Source of the DNA: Triatoma infestans
Lineage: Eukaryota > Arthropoda > Insecta > Hemiptera > Reduviidae
Assembly: GCA_011037195.1 (NCBI GenBank)
Contig: JAAEAF010001917.1
Span: 62,001-126,000 of the forward strand
Reading direction: 5' to 3'
Length of the DNA: 64,000 nt
Shown piece by piece: positions 10,376-21,180 of this stretch. The notes below the pieces were generated by a model, which saw only the letters and a list, made by a program, of their open reading frames with translations, was not told where the DNA came from and searched no databases. Both the position numbers and the translations under genes were made by a program. The first letter of the stretch is position 1. The number at the start of each line of letters is the position of its first letter.

Positions 10376-10960
10376 CCGTGACTACCTCATCTAAGGTGGA
10401 TACAACATCAGGGTCCAATCTCCTTCCGCCCACCAAAGATGAAGCAGCATTTAAATCAATATTATCCGGGAAGTGAGTATCAACAAAAGCTGCAGTGTCT
10501 CCCCTTCCCCCCTGTAAAGGAACCATCATGGTATTTTAGGGTACCTAACTGACTGTCCTTATCCTTACTAAGAATCCGTACCAGCCTAGATGATTCCTGG
10601 AACGAATTTATATCCTCACAAAAGGATCTCCAGGAATTTCTCTTGGCTCTCCTCAGAGCATATTTATATGCTCTTTTAATATGTTACAACAATCCCATGA
10701 TTCCAAGGAATCAGCAAGGACAGCCTTCCTGTATGTGCCCCTTTCCTGTCTCCTTAGTTTTTCCAACGAAGAGGACCACAGGGGTTCTTACTACCCTTAA
10801 CCACCTTGGGAGGACAGAACTCTTCAAATGAGGATCTAATGTGTTCCTGAAGAATACCAGCCTCCCTTTCCAATTCCTCTATACCATCAGCGACTTCTAG
10901 AACATAAACCCCAATCCGCTCTCCTAGGATTCCTATAAGTAGCCCGGGTAATTAGATCAA
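10376..10960 (-). pseudogene. LINE1 ORF2 linker between endonuclease and RT
   Basis: The minus strand encodes, in several frames, the basic helical linker typical of these elements (AYKYALRRAKRNSWRSFCED near 10670-10610), then LVRILSKDKDSQLGTLK near 10560, then HFPDN.. and DEVVTDDRVI up to the break at 10376. At least two stops interrupt it. It joins across LINE2 to the RT core at 9093. Confidence 0.6.
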
Positions 10961-11640
10961 TCCCCAGGCTAAACCTAATCATCCTGTGATCGGAGATGGA
11001 AGCCTCAGGACTAACCTCCAATCCTTAATCAAACCACTAAAGTTCTTAGAAGAAAGGGTAATAACAATGACCTATCTTCTAATCCTAGTAACAAATAGGG
11101 GTTCAGTTCCCCTATTCAGGACCTCCAATCGCGTGCCCACCAGGAAATCCATGAGAGCGCGACCCCTACCATTGGTGTCGCTGCTCCGCCAGACAACATT
11201 ATGCCCATTCGTGTCACATCCTATAATAATAGGTATGTTACTGGCCTCCGAAAACTGAACCAAACCCATTAACTCCTGAGGAGGAGGAAAGGGGGCCATC
11301 ATAGGGAAAGTAAGCCGAAGCCACAACCCCCAGACCAACCCTCACCTCCACCAAATCCCGAGAGCAGAACTGTCGAAGCAGAACAGCGCCGACACTCCGA
11401 CTGGCAAAGATGCATGCCCTAGGAATGCCCCTCGCCATCCGCCATGAACAGTCCGCCATCAACCACACTCAATCCCCGAACCAAACCTTTATAGGCATAA
11501 GGTTCTTGTATTAAAATAAAATATTTATGCAACTTAGCAATACAGCGGCATAAATTAGCCGTTGCATCTTTGCTATGTTGAAGTTAATTTATACCATCTC
11601 TACGCTGTCAACTGCCATAATCACAAGTCAACATCAGAAG
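10961..11640 (-). pseudogene. LINE1 APE-type endonuclease
   Basis: The N-terminus is visible on the minus strand near 11600 (NLQHSKDATANL...ILIQEPYAYKGL): the asparagine and the QEPY glutamate are the first two metal-binding motifs of APE endonucleases. Further on are VVASAYFPYDGP near 11320, IIIGCDTNGHNVVWRSSDTN near 11200 (the GDxN-type catalytic block, here CDTNGHN) and LNRGTEPLFVTRIRR near 11080. The terminal SDH motif is near 10985 but in a changed frame. Frameshifts near 11250 and 11460 inactivate it. If intact it would nick the target DNA. Confidence 0.75.
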
Positions 11641-11726
11641 AGTTAGATCCTGATAATACCCGGTAGGAAGCGGGTAGGTGAAGAAGAAGAAGAAAAAAAT
11701 CCCTACCTTACTTGCTGACATCTTGG

Positions 11727-12797
11727 TCAGATGAACTCAGAAGAAGTAGTAGGAGCATCCTCATCTTCCTTCTTCAACCTGATGAAGAGCCTGCCCATCT
11801 CGAAGAAAAGACGAAAATCGACCTTCCTCAACGCCTGGACAGAAGCATCATCAATCCTGTAAGCCAAGGATACTCCTTTCTCGACTTGTTGTCGATACAC
11901 GTTCCTCCATCGGCTTACATTCAAGTTATTTTGGAAGGCAAGACCTTTCAGCACTTGTTCGCTGGTATGCTTGCCCTCCGGAATGAACATAGAGATCCTA
12001 GCCTTAGTGGGGACCTCAGAGGCCTTCATATGCTTGAAGTGCCTTTCCTGCCAACTAGGCTTAACATTCTCTAAAACCCAGTCAAATGTGGCCTGATCAA
12101 AGCAGGCCAGAAGATACCAGCCCTCAGAGACCATGCCCGACTGAATAAATTTCAGCCTACATGACTGTTCCTGTATAGTTTTCCTAACGATGGCGAGCAT
12201 CTCCCTTCTGATGACAGAAGCGTCATCATCAGAGAGCGGCTCGGAGGGATCGCTGCTGGTTATAGCCAGAACAGCTTCCTCTCCGCCTCCGTTATCTTAG
12301 GCTTCTTACCTGTCGGCTGGATTCCAGGCGGCGTGTCCTTCGAGGTTCTAGATCTTTTTTGAGCCCCAATAAGTATATCCTCGGCTGGTGCAGGTAGAGT
12401 GGATCTCATCCTCTTCACACGCCTTTGCCTGTATCTCCCACTAAGTTTCTTCTTCTGCTCAGTTTCCTTGGATACCTTACCAGAAGTCGACTTAGCTTCC
12501 TTTACCTTCGCAGAGGAATTCGCAACAACCGTGGCCGACGCAGAATTACCTCACTTCTTTCCTTTAACCGCGTGTCATTCATCTCTGCAGGTGGGCGAGT
12601 CCTCCGCAGCGGCTATTGGCGCGCTCTCCGCCAGAAGCAGGTTTTCCATGCTTCTAGAAATAGTTTCCAGTTTCCACCCCCAATGCATCCGAGCCCTGGT
12701 CACTCGACCCTGGATTCATAGAGGAGTTACCCCCACCACCGGTGGCCTCCTCCTCTAAGGGGCCCCCGGCTGACAAATTTACTTGATCAATATCCAT
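11727..12797 (-). pseudogene. LINE1 ORF1, DUF4780-like gag
   Basis: The likely start is ATG at 12797 on the minus strand (MDIDQVNLSAGG...), followed by a Gly/Ser/Glu-rich N-terminus that stops early through a frameshift near 12660. A Lys/Arg-rich region (12480-12350) precedes an intact open segment, 12200-11727, with WRNVYRQQVEKGVSLAYRID and LRKVDFRLFFEMGRLFIRLK. This matches the pattern of DUF4780, a domain found in ORF1 of arthropod LINEs and thought to act in RNA binding or chaperoning. There is no CCHC zinc knuckle in what remains. About 357 codons if the frames are joined. Confidence 0.65.
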
Positions 12798-13581
12798 GAA
12801 TTAAGTAAAAGAATTCATCTCCGGAGCTCTCCACCCTCCATGAAGCCTCAAAATTTGGGAAGCTATAAAAAAGCGCCAGAGCTACCCCGGAGATATAGCG
12901 CCCAGGGATTGTGAGCCAAGGCCAACAATACCCAGGAGTTCATCCATGCGTGTTTTACGCTAGCCGATTGACCAGAGCTGGGTTAGGCTCTAGCCGCCTG
13001 TTTAGCGGAGTCCGGAACTAAAGTGGTGTGTTGGACTGCCAGGCCCGCTGAGGTAACTTGCCTCTAGCGTAACCTGCGTCCTCAACCACCAGGACATCCT
13101 TTCCCCACGACACAGGTATCCACACACGGCAAACATGTGGGTGGCACCAGCTCGTGCCACTGGCGTGTAAGAGTGTAATTGTGTAAGTGTCTAATGTTAA
13201 GCCGTTTAGTGTAGATGATGCAGCATGAACTCCCACGGAGGCTCAGCAGCAAAAGAATTCGCTGCAAGAGATTCAGGCCTCACATAGATTATGGCGACCC
13301 AAACAGAGGGCAGAAAAGTTTCCACCAACTCACACTCCTAATGGGAGAACCACTGCACTTGTTAGTCTGCAATTGTAGCTGAGGTACATGGGAGTGCTAG
13401 GTTCCCAAATAGCCCGAAGGCTACCCTCTGCGTTCACCCTCTAGCTTGGTCACTTGCGCTTCCGCGACAAGGACGCGCTGGATGGGCTAGAATGAGGTTC
13501 CGCGAAGGAATAGCCGTCTCAAGAAACATAGGGAAGTTTCGCCCTATGTGAGTAAAAATACTCCCTCAAACCTTTGGCTCC
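12798..13581 (-). other. LINE1 5' untranslated region
   Basis: GC-richer than the surroundings and without a convincing frame. It ends at the target duplication at 13582-13592. It would hold the internal promoter of the element. Confidence 0.5.
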
Positions 13582-13690
13582 AAATATTATGTTAGAAATA
13601 ACTTGATTTTTTGCATTTTTGTTATAAACAAATTTTATCCACAATTTCATAATTTATAAAACACCTACAAGATTCTTCCAGCGGCCAAAG
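13582..13690 (+). repeat. Single arm of FB3, right part
   Basis: Continues the 6818-7092 segment: TTAGAAATAACTTGATTTTT and AATTTATAAAACACCTAC match 42617-42695. This proves the LINE1 insertion point. Confidence 0.65.
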
Positions 13691-14460
13691 AAAGCTGTGT
13701 TTCTCTTGATTACTTCGAGAGCTACGAAGAATGCGAGGCAGTAGAAAGGAGGGTAGGGCTAATACTTTAAAGCAATATTTAAAATGCAGATGTATAATAA
13801 AGAGGAATAAGTGGTCTATATGGAGTATGTAGTTGTAAGTTATTTCGATATGGAGAATGTAATTAGGAGTACAGGAAGGAAGTGCAAATAGCTTTTTAAT
13901 AAAATACCGCTGAAATTGTTCGAGAGAGATCCTTCAATATTCTCATTTGTTTTTTGTCTTTCTTGTCACTTTTCTTTATATTGAACACCAGATAATCTTT
14001 TTGTTTTTGTAGTTGCTATTTCGATTTCTCTGTGATGAAGTTATCTAAAATAAGATAATTAAATAATAAGAATGCAGGTTGAAAACTTATACTTAACTTG
14101 GCACTCTTTGCTTCTTATCTAATTTTTTAATAATAATTTAGCCAAGAAACAAATCGCATCCAAGCATAGAACTGCACATGCTAACCTCAAAATCAGTGAG
14201 TTGCGTTTAAAAAATACTCATGAATATGGTAGGGGGCGCGCGCACCTTGCCGCATGAATTTTAGATATTTTAAAAATACTTTAAAAATTTTGTGGTCGGC
14301 AATAAAATATAATTATGCCTTAATAAAACAATGACTGAAATCTTCAAAAACAAAATAGGTATGATAAAATGATAAAATTACAAAAGTTAAGAAATATAAT
14401 TCAGTTTTCAGTAATGCAGTACAAAAGTATTACATAGTAGAATAAATACAGTGAGTACAT
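13691..14460. other. Unassigned AT-rich interval
   Basis: No gene or clear repeat. A GCGCGCGC stretch near 14235 is the only GC-rich spot. Confidence 0.3.
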
Positions 14461-14503
14461 TCCGGCCGCCCGTGTGCGGTGCACATATGACAGAACCGGC
14501 CCT
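14461..14503 (-). repeat. Possible hAT-type terminal inverted repeat
   Basis: Read on the minus strand the end is CAGGGCCGGTTCTGTCATAT followed by a GCCGCC block, which resembles the CAGGGCCGGTTCT start of some hAT elements. GCCGGTTCTAG at 6589-6599 in the opposite direction could be the partner or another remnant. No 8-bp duplication was found. Confidence 0.3.
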
Positions 14504-14518
14504 GATCGTGTCGTCCAA

Positions 14519-14529
14519 GTTCGAATCCC
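14519..14529 (+). other. Isolated B-box-like site
   Basis: AGTTCGAATCC fits the internal pol III B box. No clear A box lies at the right distance, so it may be a SINE remnant. Confidence 0.25.
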
Positions 14530-14549
14530 ATTTCCATTGCACAACAATT

Positions 14550-15420
14550 TATAGAAAAAACGAAGAATGCTGAATAGTTCGGATCAATAAGTTTGAGGTT
14601 TTATATGAATATTAAAAGATGTAAATATTAGTAGATGTAAATAAATTTTCAAATTAAGGGAATTCTATTTCAGAATAAATTTAAATTGAATAGAGAGTGA
14701 AATATATATATCATTTGGTAGATACCAAATGTCTGGATGCGCCTCACAATTTTCCCCAATAAACATCTGTGCATTTATAAATACGTTCCCATCAGTTTTT
14801 CTTCACCAAAACTTTTCCACTAAAAGTGGGCGGGAAAACTAGTTTTCCTGTATATAAATTGGCGCATTCTCCTATATATATATGGAAGTTTCCTTTCTCT
14901 TGTTAAATATTTAACAATACCTATATTTTATTAAATTAATGTTGCTTTGTCTAGATTACATTTACCGGTGAGATTTTTCATTATATTGTATTTCAATGTA
15001 CTGTTATGAATTAAGAGTGTTAGTTTTTGAACTAATAAAACTTTTAGAGATAAATACATAACCAATAAAGCCTAACTTAAAATTTATATTAAATTTACAG
15101 TGGATCTCATTAAATTAAAACTGAAAACGTAGCGTGTGTAGGACTGTAGGATTTATAGCGCATGATGTAGTTTAAAATACATGCAGGCATACAGGCAGTC
15201 ATACAGAGCGGTGAATCAAACATATTTAATTTTCATGCAGTCAAGTATGCAGCCCTCGCGGCTAGTCAAGTATATCAGCCCATTGGTCGATCCCCTTCCC
15301 ATTCATTATTCTAGTTTCTTCCATTCTTTTTACCATTTTTCTTTGATCAACATGTTTATATTCTTATTTTAGTATTATGTTTTTGTAGTGTACTTTTATT
15401 TAGCTCAATTGGAAAAATAA
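14550..15420. other. Unassigned AT-rich interval
   Basis: Nothing that I can support as a gene or repeat; a few (TA)n runs near 14704 and 14874. Confidence 0.3.
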
Positions 15421-15427
15421 TTTTTAC

Positions 15428-15690
15428 TTTCTCTTACTGCTGTAAGAGAAATTGTCGCGATCATGTCAAATTATTAAAGCTGAATTTCCCCAAAAAGACA
15501 TATTCTGAGGATCCCCTAAATACGAAAACAAATAGTTTTGCGAATGTCTGTATTTATGTGTGCGCCAAGAACAATATATTCAAAAAAGAATAGCCGCAGA
15601 AAGCATAAACTTGGTAGACTGTTTAGGTTTGAAACTGCACTTTACATATTTTTGATTTATTTTTCTATACATAAGATTATTATATAGTTA
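15428..15690 (+). mobile_element. Family A 5' fragment
   Basis: Left palindrome ACTTTCTCTTACTGCTGTAA at 15426-15445, then GATCATGTCAAATTATT, a GACATATTCTGAGGATCCCC block and AAGCATAAACTTGGTAGACT in family A order. The TG tract is almost lost. Confidence 0.6.
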
Positions 15691-15699
15691 AAAATTATA

Positions 15700-16329
15700 C
15701 TATAACTGAAAATGTACATATGTGCATCCGAAAGATGTATAAAAGTCGGACTTCCGGTCAGTCAATTTTCTTCACATTCGGAATTTTGGCCACACATTAG
15801 ATTCATATTACTATTATCGAATAATATATTGAAATGTTACTTTAGAGCAAAACCTGAGTTACACCTCCCCACCTCAAGAAATCACTCCCCACCCCAAGAT
15901 CACTGCAATTCTCTCTCAAGCTTGTAGAACGCAAAATATGGAGCGCATCCAGAAAGTGGAAGGAGAAGTTCAAGAGAGAGGGATAGTTCAGTCACTGTAT
16001 ATAAGAGGCTATAATTCTAAAGAAGGGATCATTTATTGAATCACCCTCAAACCGACAGCATACAACCTACTTTCACTCTGCCAGTTAGTCTGTCACTCTC
16101 TTCTCATGCTACTATACTCTCTCTCGCTAAATTATATTACAGTGTAAAGTCCTTAGGGTGTTTGGCATTTAGTACTAGTCTAAAGTTATTTAACCGAACC
16201 GTTTTCTCTTCCGACCAACCCATCCTAAACATTCCACTACACAGTCTACCAAACCATTCCCCCATCTATATAAACTTAAGGATATTGGTAATTTAGCAAA
16301 TAATTAAAAATTTAGAAAAAAAAGAAGCC
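15700..16329. other. Mostly unassigned, with a small inverted family A piece
   Basis: AAAGTCGGACTTCCGGTCAG at about 15741-15760 followed by TTTTCTTCACATT is an inverted module piece of family A. The rest shows no supported feature. Confidence 0.35.
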
Positions 16330-16870
16330 AATTGAGTTGTCGAGAATAGCAGGAAACCAACCTACCATCAAATTCGCCATACCAGTAATAAGCTGGACTC
16401 AATACATTCATTAGCAGCCGCAGCAAACGCCTTCACTAAGCCTGCAAGCGCACGTCAACTACGCATTATCTCCTCTCTAACGTTCACTATAATGTACTGG
16501 TGAATGCGCTTCAACTTTGACAGCTAATCTCTCATCTAGAAGCTATAGGAGATCATATGAAGGCTTGTGAATCGCTAAATCAATTATGAAGAGTAAAATC
16601 AGTTACCAGATCAACATCAAAGAGTTACAAGCCTCAAGGTCAACAATCAAAGGTTCAGAAAGCTAATCTTATTTTAAAGGTTCACTAGATCACCATCGTT
16701 AAAACCAGCAAGAGTTCTAACTAGTTACATTACTCTTCCAGCGACTAACATCAGCCAACGTTGCTCCAGGCTACCAATATCACCACTCTTCGCTCAGTCA
16801 CTCTACCCTCCATTTACTCTTCTCAGCTCAATAAGTAAATCGTTAAAATATAATTGTAAGTAACAATGTT
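16330..16870 (+). repeat. Family B repeat, copy 1 (unclassified)
   Basis: Shares AACTACGCATTATCTCCTC, GGTTCACTAGATCACCA and AGCAAGAGTTCTAACTAG with related sequences at 19140-19590 and 45040-45530. The copies are about the same length and in the same orientation. Low-coding, C/T-rich on this strand; it might be an LTR, but no TG...CA ends with a duplication were found. Confidence 0.4.
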
Positions 16871-17490
16871 AGTTTGTCAGTTGTCATTTGACCATCATCA
16901 TCCTTACTTATACAAACATTACAAAACTCTGAACATATGGACGCCTGAGTGATGAGTTTGAAGAGGAGATTATAACATGGCGGTTTTATTCTGAAGTCAG
17001 GACAAACGCTAATCGCGTGTGGGTTGCACAGAACGAAGGTTTTGCTTTGATTTTTAAAATGAACTCAGCTGGCTGTCTATACGCGCCTCAGTAATTTGCT
17101 AAATTATTCTTTGTTTGAAAACTCACATTCTAAGTAACATACAAATAAACTATGTAAAAAAAAAGTTATTCACAAAGAAAAAGTAAAATTTTCCTTTCCT
17201 TTTTCTGTTTTTGATGGAGGGTTGGTAAGCCTGCAAAAAAAAAAAAAAAAGGAAAAAATAATTCATATATTGGCACATAATCAAAAACACCCCAGAGAAC
17301 TAAATTATTCATTTCGTTACTACTTAATGGAACGAGGCGGAAATAGGTCCATACCATCACGTAGTTTGTATGTTTGTGTTTGTTTGTGTGTGTGTGTGTG
17401 TGTATATATCTGCATGTGAGTGTGGCAGTTGGCAGAATGGGACTAGCTAAAGGGAAAGACGTGCACATAGAATAAAATGCAGATTTGACA
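16871..17490. other. Unassigned interval with (TG)n tract
   Basis: Contains poly(A) at 17237-17250 and a TG-rich run at about 17366-17405. No gene is supported. Confidence 0.35.
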
Positions 17491-17560
17491 TTTGCATTTA
17501 GATTTGCTCTTTGGCCTAGTTGAGCAGGTGATGGTATGTTTTGGGCATGGGGTAGGGAAG

Positions 17561-17625
17561 GTCCGTGTGGCTTTATGATGGATAGAATTCTCGCCTTGTT
17601 TCAGGTGCGAGGGCCTGGACGGTAG
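17561..17625 (+). repeat. tRNA-Gly-like pseudo-tRNA or SINE head
   Basis: TAGAATTCTCGCCT at 17583-17596 matches the D-arm/anticodon side of glycine tRNA and is followed by a complementary GGTGCGAGGGCC arm. The T-arm has decayed (GGACGGTAG where GGTTCGA is expected). Likely a SINE head or pseudo-tRNA. Confidence 0.35.
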
Positions 17626-17629
17626 AAGA

Positions 17630-18180
17630 GGGGGGAACTCCCCGACTTTACTAACCTTGCTTGGCCTTAAGGGTTCGTGTTGGCCGAGGCGGGGTTAGCC
17701 CTAGCCTGGCTATTGTTGTAACTCTTGGCTCTTGTATATCCCTCCAAACAATATCCCTTCATTCGCTCCCTTCATTCACCTCTCTGGTTCATGCATTCAA
17801 CCCTCTCCGAAGCCCGCATTTCGACATATCTCCTCTCTCTTAGTTCTCCAGTAAGAACATCCAATTTTCATTTTTAAATTAAGCCTTGTTGAAGAAGGCA
17901 AATTGATAGAAAAGAAAAAAATAATAATTTCCATGAAATTTTTGGTTTCCTTGCCTCCCACCAAATGATAGTTGGTAAATTTAGTGTGTATGAACAGCGA
18001 GAAAATTGAAGCTTTTTTTCCGGGAAAGCTCATTTAAAGAAGCTTAGGGGAAGAGGAGAAAGTTATTGCTTTCCTCAAATCAAGTCATTTTATTAAATTT
18101 AGATTCTCCAATTTATATGAACTTGAAACCATGTAAAAATTTAGTAAAAATGATAAGTTTGAAGAAAATGCCAACTATGT
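17630..18180. other. Unassigned interval
   Basis: A GC-rich block (17630-17720) may be the body of the tRNA-Gly-like element. The rest is AT-rich without supported features. Confidence 0.3.
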
Positions 18181-18181
18181 A

Positions 18182-18235
18182 GACTGCAGTAAGTGAAAGT
18201 CTTAGTTTGAGTGTTTCATACCAGATTTTCTTTGA
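18182..18235 (+). mobile_element. Family A right end, decayed
   Basis: GTAAGTGAAAGTC then TTTGAGTGTTTCATACCAGA and TTTTC: right inverted repeat and hairpin of family A. Confidence 0.5.
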
Positions 18236-18239
18236 AACA

Positions 18240-19139
18240 CGTTACGGATTTCTTTAAACTTGATATAGACTAACTATAGATAATAGATCTATCGCTATAA
18301 ATTGAAATTATTCTTCCGGGAAAATGGATTTTAGAGGGAAAACTGAGAATTCAGAAAATATCGTTTTATTTATAGTTTAGATTTTTCCACCGATATAATA
18401 AAGGCGTTACTAAATATTTAGTGAAACTTTCAAGTTTGAAGAAAATGGTTCAGGTTACAATGTTAATTATAATAAGAGAGCCTTTGGGGAATGTTCCATA
18501 TACAGAATTTTTAAATGACATTTTTTTCTTAAGGTTTAAAATAGAAACAGGATGTCACATCAAACTTTCTTTAAAATTTCAATTTGCTATTCCAAAAATT
18601 ATAATTCTTTCTAATTTTTATTTATTTTTGTAATTCAATTTTTCAATCTAAAATACTTCATGGAATTCTTCCGGTTCTTTAAGGCTAGATTATTTTTTAT
18701 TTTTAATTTGGTTTATCCAATAGAAATTTTTGAAACAGAATAAATAGGTTTCACATAATATATATATATCTTATGCATATATATATATAAGATGATATGT
18801 ACTAAAAACATCTAATAGTATTTTATTATTAAAACAATGTTTATTATATTTACATAAATAAAACTTTATTCATTTAACTTTATCTCTATTTATTTATTTT
18901 TTTTTACTTTTTTTTTTTTTGTAATACAGAACTAAAACACTGAACCGTATGAAATTTCTCATTTAAAACAAACTTAGTTTATATTTCTTTCAATATATTT
19001 TTTTCTATAAAATTTAATTTAAGTTTAACCTGATTAAATTATTTATCTTGTAATAAATGTATTAATATTCAACGAATACAATGCTAACTAGATATATTTA
19101 TTATTAGTTTTATAAAATATAAAAACTTTTTACTTCCTA
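18240..19139. other. Unassigned, very AT-rich
   Basis: Contains faint family A module traces (CTTCCGGGAAAATGGATTTT at 18315) and an AT palindrome near 18770-18795. No gene. Confidence 0.3.
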
Positions 19140-19590
19140 GTCAAGCGGGATGTAATGGAACCCCAATGGCCAGTAAATTCGCCACTACAGACTCTATAGT
19201 TTCAACAGAAAGTGAACATAAGCTGACCATATATGCGGGTCTTACGGTCAGTCATAAATACTATCTTGAAGAGTTGAACATCCAACTTTACTTTATAGTG
19301 TAAACATCAGTCGCTACCTCACCTTCATCCTTAAAAGGTTCACCTGTTAGCCATAACTACTAGGTCACCACTGTTAGACCAAGCAAGAGTTTTAACTTTG
19401 TTACATCACTTTGTTTCCATGGACTCGCACCATTCTACATTCATCACGCTACCAACCAACCATCATCATTCATTCTTCGCTCGGTCAAACAATCTGCTCG
19501 TTCTGTACTCACTTCTGTCCTTTCTCAGTAAAATAGTTCAGTTCACCATCAAATATTGTTACCATTACAATATTTTCTAAGCCCCCTGAA
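19140..19590 (+). repeat. Family B repeat, copy 2
   Basis: GGTTCACCTGTTAGCC, GGTCACCACTGTTAGACCA and AGCAAGAGTTTTAACTTTG align in order with the copy at 16330-16870. Diverged. Confidence 0.4.
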
Positions 19591-19599
19591 TGCGAAATA

Positions 19600-19830
19600 A
19601 AACTGTTTAGATAAAGCATTGCTTCCTACACTAAGTTTCAAAAATAAATCATCTGGAATAGCGACTTATTCAATGTTTTTTTGCCAAGATTTGGCAATTT
19701 ACTCGAGAAGAGATTCAATTAGTTTCTTTAAAATTTCGCATAATAATGTGCTCATAAATGCCTATCACATTTATATGAAACATCCCCGGGTTAATTGATT
19801 TTTTGGGGGAGTCTGGGGGAACAATAACAT
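19600..19830 (+). mobile_element. Family A internal fragment
   Basis: Keeps the order CTAAGTTTC, a CAATTTACTCGAGAA block, TTCTTTAAAATTTCGCATA, CCTATCACATTTATATGAAA and GATTTTTTGGGGGAG of the family A module. No ends. Confidence 0.5.
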
Positions 19831-20336
19831 TAAGCCTACGTTAATACCATTTCAGTATATTATACGGTTTTGCAATTGAATGTTTATGTGCTTTAGAAAG
19901 TCTTGCTAGAATTAATTAGACACGTCTAATTTTAATGAATGAATACTCTGGTGATAGATTCGGCCATGTTTGGATAAACATTTGGAAATTGTTTATCATA
20001 AAATAATATCATATTTTATTGGTTTATTGAAATTTTAAGGTTAGCAATTGTATTCCATCCCATCTGTTAAATTCATTCAGATTAAGATTTGATTGTAAAA
20101 ACCAATGATTCTTGTAAATTCAGTATTTTAATTGTAAAGATCAACTATTTTTGTTAAAACTTTCTCTTTCGGACAAAATTGACTGAATAAGATAGAAGAC
20201 TAGATTAGATTCCAAGGAGGAGGGCGAGCCTCATTCCACTGCGACCTACAATAAGTGGTATAGTGTGGATCCCCTAACATTATAGCACATCCCCAGCTTC
20301 GCCCTCTTAATCAGGGAAGATAAAAGACTAGAAGCC

Positions 20337-20644
20337 CAGTGGTCGTCAATCTTTTAGTACCTATCGCCCATTTTTATATCTATGTTGATGATGAAATTTT
20401 CTTACTGCCCACCGATGGTGCTGTAACTGAAGTGAGCGAACTGAGTATAGTTAGTATGAACAGACAATCTTAGTGTGTTCAATGAGTTATTACCTAGATT
20501 CAAAGTTAAAAGATAATATTCAGAAATAAATTGGAGAAATATGTACTAAATATCAATCTGGAGATTGTTAACAATATATTCCATATAGGGGAGAAAACCC
20601 CTATTGCCACTAGTGGGCCGTAGGGACCAGGTTGACGACTACTG
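20337..20644. mobile_element. hAT-type MITE
   Basis: The left end CAGTGGTCGTCAATCTTTT and the right end read in reverse, CAGTAGTCGTCAACCTGGT, form imperfect terminal inverted repeats of the common hAT pattern. The 308-bp interior is AT-rich and non-coding. The 8 bp on each side (TAGAAGCC, CTTTATCC) do not match, so the target duplication has decayed or the ends are slightly off. Confidence 0.6.
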
Positions 20645-20667
20645 CTTTATCCGGACTTGGAGAGGCT

Positions 20668-20740
20668 TACTTTGACGGTGGATGAGAATCCAAAACTGGT
20701 CAGAAATAACAAAAATACGACTTGGGAATGTATAAAATCC
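20668..20740 (+). repeat. Partial arm of FB1-type fold-back
   Basis: TTTGACGGTGGATGAGAATC then AAAACTGGTCAGAAATAAC matches the FB1 arm (TGACGATGGATGAAAATCC, AAACCGGTCAGGAACAAA). It is a decayed hammerhead-like arm. Confidence 0.5.
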
Positions 20741-20779
20741 CAAGAAAATCGGTGAGGTTTTTTCATAGAAAATTTCAAC

Positions 20780-21180
20780 CTACACTCGGAAACCTTGTTG
20801 TTAAAGATGTACTTCCGGTTAATCGATTTTCTTTTCTTTACATTTAACCCTTATTTTGCCTCATTTATTTACCTTAATAATATAAAGGTAGTAGAAATCT
20901 AGATTGTACTGAAGTGTCACTTTGAAGGAAAGATTAACGTTGTAAATCTCAGCAGAATCATCCCCTCCTCAAAGGGTCCCAAGCAAAATGTTTCAGATAA
21001 AAGTGAAAGGATCATATTTGTATAGGTATAAGTTTGAAGAATTACTCTATTTTCGTTTAAGACGAAAATTACAAAAAAGAAAAGGAGCAAAAATATTCAG
21101 TAAAGTTGTTTTTCCGGTTGACGTATTTTGTGACGGAACCCATTTGGAACCTAAACAAATATCAAGTTCTACTTTCTCTC
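20780..21180 (-). mobile_element. Family A fragment, inverted
   Basis: On this strand it reads ATGTACTTCCGGTTAATCGA, TAATATAAAGGTAGTAGAAA, AAAATGTTTCAGATAAAAGT, ATTCAGTAAAGTTG and CCGGTTGACG, the reverse order of the family A modules. The open frame here (20988-21242) is a by-product. Confidence 0.6.

Larger units (their letters stand above)
7093..13581 (-). mobile_element. Nearly full-length non-LTR retrotransposon (I/R1/Loa-like), LINE1
   Basis: Read on the minus strand the order is a GC-rich 5' UTR (13581-12798), ORF1 with a DUF4780-like domain, an APE endonuclease, RT, RNase H, a Cys/His tail and a short (ATT)n-type 3' tail near 7105-7093. AAATATTATGT occurs on both sides (7082-7092 and 13582-13592), an 11-bp target duplication. 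The empty site is represented by the related sequence at 42606-42630. After the nested LINE and its duplication (1267 bp) are subtracted the element is about 5.2 kb, close to full length for this group. Several frameshifts and stops show it is dead. Clade assignment (APE plus RNase H) is from family knowledge and was not computed. Confidence 0.85.
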
